Positions 37,363-45,358 of a stretch of 64,000 bases of DNA are shown here, piece by piece. Origin of the DNA: CAYPIE01 sp964410665 (lineage in GTDB: Bacteria > Planctomycetota > Planctomycetia > Gemmatales > Gemmataceae). The DNA is taken from contig CAYPIE010000003.1 of NCBI GenBank assembly GCA_964410665.1, forward strand, positions 130,074 to 194,073. Direction: 5' to 3'. The stretch's first letter is position 1, and each line of letters starts with the position of its first letter. Made by a program: the position numbers and the translations under genes. The notes beneath the pieces are model-generated. The model was given only the letters and a program-made list of their open reading frames with translations. It had not been told where the DNA came from and ran no database searches.

Positions 37363-37973
37363 CCATGGGCTCGCGACAACAAAGATTGGTGGAGAACCGA
37401 GCGGAGCTGCGTGATCGCACGTGCACGATGGCTCAGGGCTTTTTTGACCACCGAGCTCAATTCACCAAAACTACGATGGTACTCCTGGATGATGAAAAGC
37501 GGATCATAACCAAAGCCGCCATTCCCCCGGAGTTCGGTAGTAAGAACGCCCTGACAACGACCTTCGGTGACGGCAATCACCTCGCCCTCGGGGTCACTCA
37601 GAGCGGCGACACAGACATAGTAAGCGGCGCGCTTGGACTCGGGTAAGGGCTTCAACTCGGCCATCAGCTTTTGATTATTCGCAGCATCATCCCCGTGACT
37701 ACCAGCATAGCGTGCGGACATCACCCCGGGGCGTCCCCCGAGACCCGGTACAACCAGGCCGCTATCCTCGGCAAGTACCCATTCCCGGATCGCCGTGGCA
37801 TATCCCGTTGCTTTCTTACGCGCGTTGGCCTCGAAGGTATGGCCATCCTCGATCACCTCGGCTAGATCCGGCCAGGGGGTTAAGTCCGAGAGTTCGAGAG
37901 GCATATCCCCAAGCAACCCACGGATCTCTTCAAGCTTCTTCCGATTGCGGCTTCCTAAAACGAGTCGCGGCAT
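37359..37973 (-). CDS. rdgB: dITP/XTP pyrophosphatase (RdgB/HAM1)
   Basis: This enzyme removes deaminated purine triphosphates from the nucleotide pool. The 204-residue protein shows LVLGSRNRKKLEEI near the N-terminus, TFEANARKKA, VLAEDSGLVVPGLGGRPGVMSARYAG, a variant of the ALGGxPGVxSARYAG motif, and GFGYDPLFII with SHRARAITQL near the C-terminus. These are all family signatures. It is the upstream partner of xerD with a four-base overlap. Confidence 0.95.
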   Translation of the reverse strand: MPRLVLGSRNRKKLEEIRGLLGDMPLELSDLTPWPDLAEVIEDGHTFEANARKKATGYATAIREWVLAEDSGLVVPGLGGRPGVMSARYAGSHGDDAANNQKLMAELKPLPESKRAAYYVCVAALSDPEGEVIAVTEGRCQGVLTTELRGNGGFGYDPLFIIQEYHRSFGELSSVVKKALSHRARAITQLRSVLHQSLLSRAHG

Positions 37974-38012
37974 GCTGCTACCGCCTTTCCTTGGGCCTGA
38001 GCATCCCAGCGT

Positions 38013-38312
38013 TTACCCTAGTTCGAGCACGATAGTTAATCCCCGCGCGCGGAATTGCTCGGCCAACAATTCCGCGCGTTCTAGATGGGTCGTCACCAGG
38101 AGGGAGCGACCGGTATGATATGCGAGCCACATACGATAGTCCGCCTCGGCTCGACCGAAGCGCAAGAGCTCCATGACCGTCTTCACAATAAACAACAAAG
38201 CGTGGTCACTCGTGCGCAAGAGCATCACCCGATATTGGGGGAGACAGGGCACACGCGATGTTGACGAGGGGACGGAGTTGCTGGACCCTTTGCGCGGAAG
38301 ATTGGAGCGCAT
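38013..38312 (-). CDS. clpS: Divergent ClpS-like Clp protease adaptor
   Basis: ClpS delivers N-degron substrates to ClpAP. The 99-residue product matches the fold pattern from residue 27 on: YRVMLLRTSD, FIVKTVMELLRFGRAEADYRMWLAYHTGRSLLVT, ERAELLAEQFRARG and TIVLE. The residues that form the N-degron pocket in E. coli ClpS are Asn34, Asp35, Asp36, Met40 and His66; here the equivalent positions read Thr34, Ser35, Asp36, Leu40 and His66, so the pocket is changed and specificity may differ. The first 25 residues are Ser-rich and probably flexible. ATG at 38312 has GAGG seven bases upstream; the frame is open further to 38360. Confidence 0.6.
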   Translation of the reverse strand: MRSNLPRKGSSNSVPSSTSRVPCLPQYRVMLLRTSDHALLFIVKTVMELLRFGRAEADYRMWLAYHTGRSLLVTTHLERAELLAEQFRARGLTIVLELG

Positions 38313-38536
38313 GGCAAGCCTCGATGAGCATGGAAGATGCAAGACGCAGGGTCGGAGCATCGCTCGGGTGACTGACCAAGATTACTCTACTCCAGCCGAG
38401 CCACGCCCGCAAAGAGGGCACGGCATGCACTTTCCAGAATGCGCAGCTGCCGACGTCGCGCATTCGCTACAGCCGACCGCGATTCGGGAAATGGAACAAT
38501 CGCATGAAGATTCCAAGTAAATTGCCCCGGCGCTGT

Positions 38537-38967
38537 GCGGCTTGGTGCATAAGCCGGGTTCGGTTCCATTCGCGTTGCGAATGCCGACGGTCATTTCTCT
38601 AGCCGCATGGTTGCCCATACGATCGATAGCAGCCTACCCGAGAGTGGGAACGGGCCGGACCAGCCCTAACTCTCTGCTTGGCCTTGCTCCCGGTGGGGTT
38701 TGCCGAGCCGGCCGGTCACCCGACCGCTGGTGGGCTCTTACATTAAGGAGTTTCCTCCCCCACCATTTCACCCTTACCGGAGGGTCCGTACGACGGACGC
38801 TCCGGCGGTATCTTTCTGTTGCACTTTCCCTATCCAACCACACCACGCGCCGGGGCAGTCGTGATGCGGTCAGACGGTGGGTGTTACCCACCACCGTGTC
38901 CTGTGGAGCCCGGACTTTCCTCCCCGGTCGGGCACGCCCGACCGCAGCGACCGTCACACCAAGCCGC
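38537..38967 (-). ncRNA. rnpB: RNase P RNA, bacterial type A
   Basis: On the minus strand the ends pair as helix P1: GCGGCTTGGTG (plus 38957-38967) with CACCAAGCCGC (plus 38537-38547). Just inside are the universal motifs GAGGAAAGTCCGGGCTCC (CR-I, plus about 38905-38922) and, near the 3' end, GAACCCGGCTTATG. The length of about 431 bases is normal. The RNA matures tRNA 5' ends together with RnpA. It is flanked by the clpS-like gene downstream and a small gene on the other strand upstream. Confidence 0.95.
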
Positions 38968-38975
38968 ATGCAGGA

Positions 38976-39006
38976 ATTATACCCTGCATGGCGCCGCGCT
39001 CGTCAA
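38976..39006 (-). promoter_or_regulatory. Promoter of rnpB
   Basis: A perfect TATAAT -10 box on the minus strand (plus 38976-38981) ends nine bases before the predicted RNA 5' end at 38967. A TTGACG -35 box (plus 39001-39006) lies 19 bases upstream. This is a sigma-70-type promoter placed exactly for a start at the P1 helix. Confidence 0.75.
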
Positions 39007-39138
39007 TTGAGCGTGCCTGGAATGGACATGTCGCGTCCATAATAGGTTCAAAATTCTGCTTGTTCGCCCACCACGACCTCGTTTATGATAGTTTCACACT
39101 TTCCTCTCATTGACTCGCATAGAATGGACTAGACTCGC

Positions 39139-39417
39139 ATGGTGATAATGAACAGTTCTCAACAATTTACCAACGCGCGTGTCCACGAATGGCTTACGCC
39201 GGAGTTGGATAATGCGGTCCGTGCCATGCGTACGACCCGCGTTCAGCTCAACTCCGCCGCGCTGTGGTGGTTTTGCACGCAGTTGTCTGCCAAGGAACGT
39301 GCGGAGATCCTCGGAGAATACGTCAAACATCAAGCTTTGGCGGCTTCGGGATCCCAGGAACTTGCCGAAGATGATGACTTGGAAGACAGTCGGGCTCGCC
39401 GCCGTAAGGTCGACTGA
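39139..39417 (+). CDS. Small conserved-looking protein of unknown function
   Basis: The 92-residue product has an ordered central part (FTNARVHEWLTPELDNAVRAM, LNSAALWWFCTQLSAKERAEILGEY) and a charged tail (EDDDLEDSRARRRKVD). The LSAKERAEILGEY helix recalls small planctomycete proteins with ribbon-helix-helix-like composition, but I do not recognise it. ATG at 39148 is a possible start nine bases later. No strong ribosome site is visible. It stands alone between rnpB and ribF. Confidence 0.5.
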   Translation: MVIMNSSQQFTNARVHEWLTPELDNAVRAMRTTRVQLNSAALWWFCTQLSAKERAEILGEYVKHQALAASGSQELAEDDDLEDSRARRRKVD

Positions 39418-39548
39418 ATCTCACCTGGGTTGTCCTGCCGGGTGCTGTCCGGTTCCAAGGCGGTTGTCTATAACCATTCCTCTGAGTGGTGCAACCTAAT
39501 CAAGCTTGTCCTCTCGGATGACATCGTTTGAACCGCCCGGACCGGAGC

Positions 39549-40499
39549 ATGAATGCGATTGACTGGGACTGGCGAACCTATCCACCCGCGGCGGCACGCC
39601 AGGGGGTGGTTTCCATCGGCAATTTCGATGGGGTTCATCGTGGCCACCAAGCCCTGGTCCAGGCTGCGAAGCAATTGGCTCAGACGCTCCGTGCACCAAC
39701 GGTGGTGTTGACCTTCGATCCTCCACCGCTGGCCATCCTGGACCCAACGAGGATCGCTCCTCCGTTGACGACCCGTTCGGATCGAGTCGCTTCGTTGCGG
39801 ACTGCCGGTGCCGATGAAGTGCTCGTCGTGGCAACCGAACCTGATCTGCTCGCCTTGTCAGCCGAAGCATTTTTTGAGCACATTCTTCGCGACCGGCTGG
39901 CCGTGCGTGGGGTAGTCGAGGGAGCCAACTTTCGCTTCGGTCATCAGCGGCAGGGCGACACTGCGTTACTGAACGCCCGCTGCCAGTCGTTTGGCATCCT
40001 TTTTCAGGAGATTCGTCCCCAAGAAGAAGCTGGCCTGATCATCTCCAGTTCGCGTATTCGCCAAGCACTTGCTCAAGGGCAAGTGGGGCTTGCAGCTCAA
40101 CTATTAGGCCGACCGTATCACCTGCAAGGGATCGTCGTTCACGGTCAGGAACGCGGTCGAAGTCTCGGGATCCCCACCGCAAATCTTGCGCAACTGGCAA
40201 CCCTTCTTCCTGCTCACGGGGTGTATGCCGGAAGAGTCTACCTTGGCAAGCACGGCTATCGAGCGGCTGTGAATATCGGTCCGAACCCCACATTTGCCGA
40301 GGACGAAGCCAAGGTCGAGGTGCATCTGTTGGGTTTTCAGGGGGACTTATACGGTCAGATACTCCAAGTAGAACTGTTGGAATTTCTGCGAACAATACGA
40401 CCCTTCGCAGGACCTAAACAACTTCTTGATCAGATCCAGGCCGATCTCGCTCGGGCCGCCCAACTGCCACTACCCCCGCCTCCCCCAGATGCCAGCTGA
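39549..40499 (+). CDS. ribF: Bifunctional riboflavin kinase/FAD synthetase
   Basis: RibF phosphorylates riboflavin to FMN and adenylates it to FAD. The 316-residue protein has the N-terminal nucleotidyltransferase motif GNFDGVHRGHQALV, FGHQRQGDTALL and ISSSRIRQAL, then the flavokinase domain with GQERGRSLGIPTANL, HGVYAGRVYL, AAVNIGPNPTF and KVEVHLLGF. The ATG at 39549, preceded by GGAG, is preferred to TTG at 39528. It converges on ftsH with 16 bases between stops. The C-terminal PLPPPPPDAS tail is probably unstructured. Confidence 0.94.
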   Translation: MNAIDWDWRTYPPAAARQGVVSIGNFDGVHRGHQALVQAAKQLAQTLRAPTVVLTFDPPPLAILDPTRIAPPLTTRSDRVASLRTAGADEVLVVATEPDLLALSAEAFFEHILRDRLAVRGVVEGANFRFGHQRQGDTALLNARCQSFGILFQEIRPQEEAGLIISSSRIRQALAQGQVGLAAQLLGRPYHLQGIVVHGQERGRSLGIPTANLAQLATLLPAHGVYAGRVYLGKHGYRAAVNIGPNPTFAEDEAKVEVHLLGFQGDLYGQILQVELLEFLRTIRPFAGPKQLLDQIQADLARAAQLPLPPPPPDAS

Positions 40500-40515
40500 A
40501 GCCAACGGACAAAGC

Positions 40516-42480
40516 CTAGGCCCCAGGCGCATACACAGGGCGACTGCTCGTCTCATCCGACTCGAGGCCATTGGCTTCTGAACCCAGCAGCTGCTCGAGC
40601 TGATCGCGGGTCAACTCTTCATGTTCTAGCAGCGCTTCGACCAGCTTATCGAGTTCGGGGCGATGGTTGGCAAGGAGATCATATGCCCGCTGATCCGCCT
40701 CACGGAGCAAGCGTTGTACCTCCTGATCGACCACCTCGGCGATGCCTTCACTAAAATCCCGGGCCTCTTGGATTTCTTTGCCGAGAAACACATGCTCCTC
40801 ACCAATCCGCAGAGCCATCGGGCCCACTTTGTCGCTCATTCCCCAATGAGCCACCATCATGCGTGCCAAGCGGGTGGCCTGTTTGAGATCATTCTCATGG
40901 CCGGCGAAGGCTTGCTGATACACCAGTCGGTCGGCAGCACGGCCTCCCAAAGCGGTCACCAGTTGCGCCAGAAAATAGTCTTCCCCATAATGGAATCGAT
41001 CTTCGTCCAACATGTTGACGTTGACCCCGAGGGCGCGGCCACGCGGAATAATCGTAACCTTTAGAGGCTTGCCCGCCGCAGGCTCAAGCCAGGCGGTCAA
41101 AGCATGCCCAGCTTCGTGGTAAGCAGTGCGGCGTCGATCATCCACGGTAAGGATTTCCTCCCGGAGCGGTCCAATCAAAATCCGATCGGCAGCATGCTCA
41201 AAGTCGCTGAGGTCGATTTTGTTTTTGTTTGCCCGCGTGGCGATTAAGGCGGCTTCATTGGCGAGGTTGCGAAGATCCGCGCCGGTCATGCCAACCATCT
41301 TCCGAGCGATCAGTTCGAGATCGACATCATCGGCGAGCGGCTTGTTGCGTGTATGCACCTTCAGGATGGCCAGTCGCCCTTGCCAGGTGGGCCGATCTAC
41401 GGTGATATGCCGATCAAATCTGCCCGGTCGTAGCAGCGCTGAGTCCAACACGTCGGGACGGTTCGTCGCAGCGAGGACAATCACCGTCTCATTGGGCTGG
41501 AAACCGTCCATCTCGCTGAGAATTTGGTTGAGGGTCTGTTCTCGTTCATCCGAGCCACCCCCGACTCCCGCACCGCGCATGCGGCCCACCGCATCGATTT
41601 CATCAATAAAGACCAAACACGGAGAGTTTTCCTTGGCCGTCTTGAACAGGTCGCGGACCCGGCTCGCCCCCACTCCAACGAACATTTGGATAAATTCCGA
41701 ACCAGAAATACTAAAAAATGGGACCCCCGCTTCACCGGCCACCGCACGGGCGAGGAGAGTTTTCCCAGTCCCTGGGGGGCCAACCAAAAGCACCCCTTTG
41801 GGAATCTGGGCACCGAGTTGCAGGAATTTTTCTGGTGTCTTCAGAAAATCGACAATCTCAGACAGTTCGGACTTGACGTTGTCCATCCCAGCGACGTCGC
41901 GGAAGGTGGTCTGTGGAGCCTTGGTTTTTTCATACCGGCGTGCGGGGCTTTTGCCATAACTATTGATGAAGCCCCCTCCCGCGGAATCGCGCATCCGCGG
42001 CAAGATGATCAGGAAAAAGACCCCAAGAAACAGCAGTACCGGGAAGATGATCCAGGCCAACAAGCTGAAGAAGCCTTCCTGACTCTTTTCAAACTTGATT
42101 TCGACGGCTTGGTCATCTTTCTTCAAACGCTTAATCATATCATCGACTGTTGTGTCCGAAGGAGGAAGTTGCACCGCAAACTTGCCGGCTTCGAGTTTCA
42201 ACGGAGCCACCGCCTCCGACTCGGGATCGCGAACTTCGCCACGGGCGCGTTCTTTCCCGACGACTGTGAGTTTGGCAACCTGGCCAGTGTCAACGAGACG
42301 ATCAAACTCAGAATAATCGATCGTTTTATACGTGACGTTGAACTGCTGGAATAAGACTGCGGCCACGAGTACGACCAAGAGCACCAACAGGATCCAGGTC
42401 CCCGGCAGAATCGGCGAAGACCTCCGTGGAGACGTCGACGGGGGATCTTGGCGGGGGGGATTCGCTTGCGGCGACGGCAT
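40516..42480 (-). CDS. ftsH: ATP-dependent zinc metalloprotease FtsH
   Basis: FtsH extracts and degrades membrane and short-lived cytosolic proteins. The 654-residue protein has a proline-rich cytosolic start, a transmembrane helix (about 25-48), a periplasmic domain, a second helix (about 140-162), then the AAA module with [19 protein letters not shown] (Walker A), [10 protein letters not shown] (Walker B), the pore motif [19 protein letters not shown] and [20 protein letters not shown] (second region of homology), and the M41 protease with zinc motif HEAGH in [13 protein letters not shown]. It is the usual length. The upstream gap of 188 bases contains the terminator of the preceding operon. 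Confidence 0.97.
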   Translation of the reverse strand: MPSPQANPPRQDPPSTSPRRSSPILPGTWILLVLLVVLVAAVLFQQFNVTYKTIDYSEFDRLVDTGQVAKLTVVGKERARGEVRDPESEAVAPLKLEAGKFAVQLPPSDTTVDDMIKRLKKDDQAVEIKFEKSQEGFFSLLAWIIFPVLLFLGVFFLIILPRMRDSAGGGFINSYGKSPARRYEKTKAPQTTFRDVAGMDNVKSELSEIVDFLKTPEKFLQLGAQIPKGVLLVGPPGTGKTLLARAVAGEAGVPFFSISGSEFIQMFVGVGASRVRDLFKTAKENSPCLVFIDEIDAVGRMRGAGVGGGSDEREQTLNQILSEMDGFQPNETVIVLAATNRPDVLDSALLRPGRFDRHITVDRPTWQGRLAILKVHTRNKPLADDVDLELIARKMVGMTGADLRNLANEAALIATRANKNKIDLSDFEHAADRILIGPLREEILTVDDRRRTAYHEAGHALTAWLEPAAGKPLKVTIIPRGRALGVNVNMLDEDRFHYGEDYFLAQLVTALGGRAADRLVYQQAFAGHENDLKQATRLARMMVAHWGMSDKVGPMALRIGEEHVFLGKEIQEARDFSEGIAEVVDQEVQRLLREADQRAYDLLANHRPELDKLVEALLEHEELTRDQLEQLLGSEANGLESDETSSRPVYAPGA

Positions 42481-42603
42481 GGAGCTTCCTCAATCAAACT
42501 TTTGCAACACGAGGCCGGCGAACACCAGAGAAACACTTTCTCAAGATACCAAACCCCTTCTCGGCAAACTATGCAGAGAGGCCACCGGCCAGCTAAGTGC
42601 CAT

Positions 42604-42634
42604 AACAAAACTGACCGGCCAAACCGCCGGTCAG
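42604..42634 (-). terminator. Intrinsic terminator of the nfeD-floA operon
   Basis: On the minus strand CTGACCGGC and GCCGGTCAG pair perfectly over nine bases around a six-base loop (plus 42611-42634), and the hairpin is followed by TTTTGTTA. It lies 35 bases after the stop of the last operon gene at 42669 and before ftsH, so it should separate the two transcripts. Confidence 0.8.
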
Positions 42635-42668
42635 CAACCGCCTGGATGCTTCACCGCTGGGGCGCCAC

Positions 42669-43382
42669 TTAGCTATCAAGTGGTCGACGACTCCGCGGAG
42701 CTCCAAGGATCTCCTGGAGAATCAGCCCCGCACGAATGCCTTGAGACGATTGAAGCAACGACTGTACCAGATCCTCTTTTGACTCCGAGGATCCCGTACC
42801 AACTCGTTCAGCCCGAGCCGGGGTACGCGGCGGGAGGGGTTGAGCCCGGAGCTCCTCCGGAAGCATGTCGTCAAAACTCGGCGGTGTGCCTTCGCCAACC
42901 TCGCGAACCAGTTTCGGCTGAATCGGCGTCTCCGGCATGCTGGGCAGAGTCGGAGGCACCGGCACTGGCATAGGCGGCACGATCGGGGGAGCCGAGATGG
43001 TGGGTGGCGGCGGCATCGGAGCAGGAGCTGCAGGCCGTGGGGGTGTCGCGGGCCGCACGGTCGGTGTCGCGGACTTCGCTCGCGGCGGCGTGGCAGGCCG
43101 TGGCCCCCCGGGAACCGGTTTGGGTTTGACTCGGGCAGGAATGCTGCTGGTCGCCACCGGTTTTGGTCGTTCTTGTGCCGTCTCTTTTTGCCGCAGCACA
43201 TCAATCTCTCGAAGGAACCGTTCAATTTCGTTGGCGGGTTCGGCTCGAGGAGGTCCGCCGGGGGGTTGATTCGGGTTCCGCGGGTTGCGTCGCGGCGTCG
43301 GTTTGGGGTCCTCTTGCGACTTCAAGACGCTGGTCACAATCCAGACGACCACCATGATGATGATCATCCACTTAAAATCCAT
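42669..43382 (-). CDS. Membrane-anchored proline-rich protein
   Basis: The 237-residue protein begins with one transmembrane helix ([20 protein letters not shown]), then a long Pro/Ala/Arg-rich region with no globular pattern, an acidic helix (NEIERFLREIDVLRQKE near 52-68) and a C-terminal helix (LVQSLLQSSQGIRAGLILQEIL) followed by GAPRSRRPLDS. It is the last gene of the nfeD-floA run, ahead of the intrinsic terminator, so it probably works with the flotillin membrane domain. No family is recognised. Confidence 0.6.
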   Translation of the reverse strand: MDFKWMIIIMVVVWIVTSVLKSQEDPKPTPRRNPRNPNQPPGGPPRAEPANEIERFLREIDVLRQKETAQERPKPVATSSIPARVKPKPVPGGPRPATPPRAKSATPTVRPATPPRPAAPAPMPPPPTISAPPIVPPMPVPVPPTLPSMPETPIQPKLVREVGEGTPPSFDDMLPEELRAQPLPPRTPARAERVGTGSSESKEDLVQSLLQSSQGIRAGLILQEILGAPRSRRPLDS

Positions 43383-43560
43383 TCGAACACCTCTTCTCGC
43401 TCGAGCAACAATCCAATGAGGTCACCGCGTGGGTCATCGCCATCTGCTGCTGGCGATTTTTCCAAGCCCGCTGAACATCACCTAGCTTGGTCGGCACACG
43501 AAAGAACGAGCCACGCGCAGGACGCATGGCGTCCATGATTGCTTTACGGTCCATCGGCAT
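43372..43560 (-). CDS. Small protein overlapping both neighbours in the floA operon
   Basis: A 62-residue frame from ATG at 43560 (GGAG upstream) fills the gap between floA and the proline-rich gene on the same strand, overlapping floA by 17 bases and the next gene by 11. The product, [19 protein letters not shown] and [13 protein letters not shown] in part, has a basic first half and two Cys pairs near the end. Tight packing supports coding, composition is less convincing. Function unknown. Confidence 0.45.
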   Translation of the reverse strand: MPMDRKAIMDAMRPARGSFFRVPTKLGDVQRAWKNRQQQMAMTHAVTSLDCCSSEKRCSNGF

Positions 43561-44641
43561 TGTTGCGACCATCTCCTACACTGCCGGCGATCGAATTGCG
43601 CATCCCGGTATCCGCTTGGAGATTCCGCATCGAGTAATAATCCATGATGCCTAGGCGGCCGTTGCGAAATGCTTCGGAAATGGCCAATGGGACCTGGGCT
43701 TCGGCGGCCACCACTTTGGCCCGATTTTCCTGAACCTCGGCCAGCATTTCTTGTTCGCGGGCAACGGCTGCAGCGCGACGCTTCTCGGCCTCCGCTTGAG
43801 CAACACGGAGGTCGGCAGCCGCTTGTTCTGCTTGCAGCTTCGCGCCAATATTCTCACCCACCTCGATGTCCGCGATGTCAATCGAGACAATCTCGAACGC
43901 GGTTTGCGAATCGAGTGAGTTCCGCAACACCGTCTCAGAAATCATATTGGGGTTCGACAACACCTCACGGTGATCATTGGCCGTGCCGATGGCCTTGACA
44001 ATCCCCTCACCGACCCGTGCGATAATCGTGTCTTCCGTGGCACCACCGACCAGACGTTCGAGCTTGATCCGCACGGTGACCCGTGCTCGCGCACGCAACT
44101 GAATCCCGTTGCGGCACACCGCATCCAGGGTACTTCGCCCCTTCGCGGGATCCGGACAATCGATCACCTTCGGGGTCACCGAAGTTTTCACGGCATCCAA
44201 AACATCTCGCCCGGCCAGGTCAATCGCCGCGGCCGTCTTCCACATCAGATCCATGCCCGCTTTGTGGGCAGCAATCACGGCCATGGCAGTCTTGGGGACG
44301 TTCCCCCGAGCGAGAAAGTGCGATTCCAGATCTTCGGTGGTTACCTTGACACCGGCTTGCACCAACGCAATTTTTTGGCGAACGATCATGGCATAATCGA
44401 CTTTGCGGAGCTTCATGCCAATCAGATCGAAGATGCCGATCTTGGCCCCGGTCAACAGGCTCTGAACCCAGAGCTGAATAAAGCTAAAAAAGACCACCAT
44501 CACAAAGATGGCGAACAAAACCAAAATCCCGAGCAAAATAAATGCCCAGGGATTCTCTTTTAACCAAGTCGCAAGTCCATCCTCATTACCGACTTGCCCA
44601 AGCACGGTGGGCAGGGCAGCGTATATGTGGGAGAGCATCAT
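43544..44641 (-). CDS. floA: Flotillin-like membrane scaffold protein FloA
   Basis: FloA organises functional membrane microdomains. The 365-residue protein has an N-terminal hydrophobic hairpin ([23 protein letters not shown] region, about 31-58), a signature [21 protein letters not shown], the SPFH domain with [19 protein letters not shown], and a long helical C-terminal part rich in Ala and Glu ([18 protein letters not shown]). It ends with an [19 protein letters not shown] segment, all typical of the YqfA/FloA family. It follows two NfeD genes, the usual partners of this protein. AAGGA lies about ten bases before the first ATG; a second ATG follows at once. Confidence 0.95.
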   Translation of the reverse strand: MMLSHIYAALPTVLGQVGNEDGLATWLKENPWAFILLGILVLFAIFVMVVFFSFIQLWVQSLLTGAKIGIFDLIGMKLRKVDYAMIVRQKIALVQAGVKVTTEDLESHFLARGNVPKTAMAVIAAHKAGMDLMWKTAAAIDLAGRDVLDAVKTSVTPKVIDCPDPAKGRSTLDAVCRNGIQLRARARVTVRIKLERLVGGATEDTIIARVGEGIVKAIGTANDHREVLSNPNMISETVLRNSLDSQTAFEIVSIDIADIEVGENIGAKLQAEQAAADLRVAQAEAEKRRAAAVAREQEMLAEVQENRAKVVAAEAQVPLAISEAFRNGRLGIMDYYSMRNLQADTGMRNSIAGSVGDGRNNADGP

Positions 44642-44703
44642 CAGCGGCAGTTCCTTTCAGGTACAAACGCTTGCCAGAAGTGCAGATCTTCCGACCAAAC
44701 TGA

Positions 44704-45240
44704 TCACGAAAAATCAAAATCCTGGGTAGTCAGATTCTCAAGGTCGGGCTTCTCCACCTCCCGAACAAGGACCCTGCCGGCCTTGACATCGACACAACGG
44801 ACCCACTGGCCTTGCTCGATCAACATCCCTTCCGACATGGCATCCACTCGACGTCCATCGAAATCGACCGTACCCGAGGGCCGCAGTGGGGACAACACCC
44901 TGCCATAACGTCCACGGAGTTGTTCCAAGACCAGATTCACGGGCATTCGCGAAATCGTGGCATCCTCATCGGCAGCAGAGCGAATGAGCCGTCGTCCCAT
45001 GGGCGTGTACGGCCAAATGGAAAACATTAGCAAGCCCAGGACTGGCAAGCCGACAAAGACCGCCCCCAGAGTAATCAATGCCTGGGTATACGTGCCATGG
45101 ACAAATACGAGGATTACGCCAACGATCGCGCAACCAACGGCTAGCACCGAGAGAACGCCACCTGAGGGGACCACCATCTCGGCCAGGAGACAAACCACAC
45201 CAGCGGCGATAAGTACGTAAGCTAAAGTTAGATCATCCAT
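44704..45240 (-). CDS. NfeD-family membrane protein (short form)
   Basis: The 178-residue protein has three or four transmembrane helices (about 5-22, 28-50, 55-75) and a C-terminal OB-like NfeD domain: RYGRVLSPLRPSGTVDFDGRRVDAMSEGMLIEQG, WVRCVDVKAGRVLVREVE. The G-x-a-x-t-x-L-r-P-s-G-x-v-x-f pattern is diagnostic of NfeD. It lies between the long NfeD protein and floA and probably helps anchor or regulate the flotillin assembly. Confidence 0.9.
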   Translation of the reverse strand: MDDLTLAYVLIAAGVVCLLAEMVVPSGGVLSVLAVGCAIVGVILVFVHGTYTQALITLGAVFVGLPVLGLLMFSIWPYTPMGRRLIRSAADEDATISRMPVNLVLEQLRGRYGRVLSPLRPSGTVDFDGRRVDAMSEGMLIEQGQWVRCVDVKAGRVLVREVEKPDLENLTTQDFDFS

Positions 45241-45358
45241 CGCAATCCTTCACTTGGGTTCCCTTAGAACTCCTTGGGCAGGTCGAGGGTAACCTTGATC
45301 CCTTCGCGGTCCCTGCAGGACTGCCCGGCTCGGTGCGCGTTGATGGATCGAGACCGCC

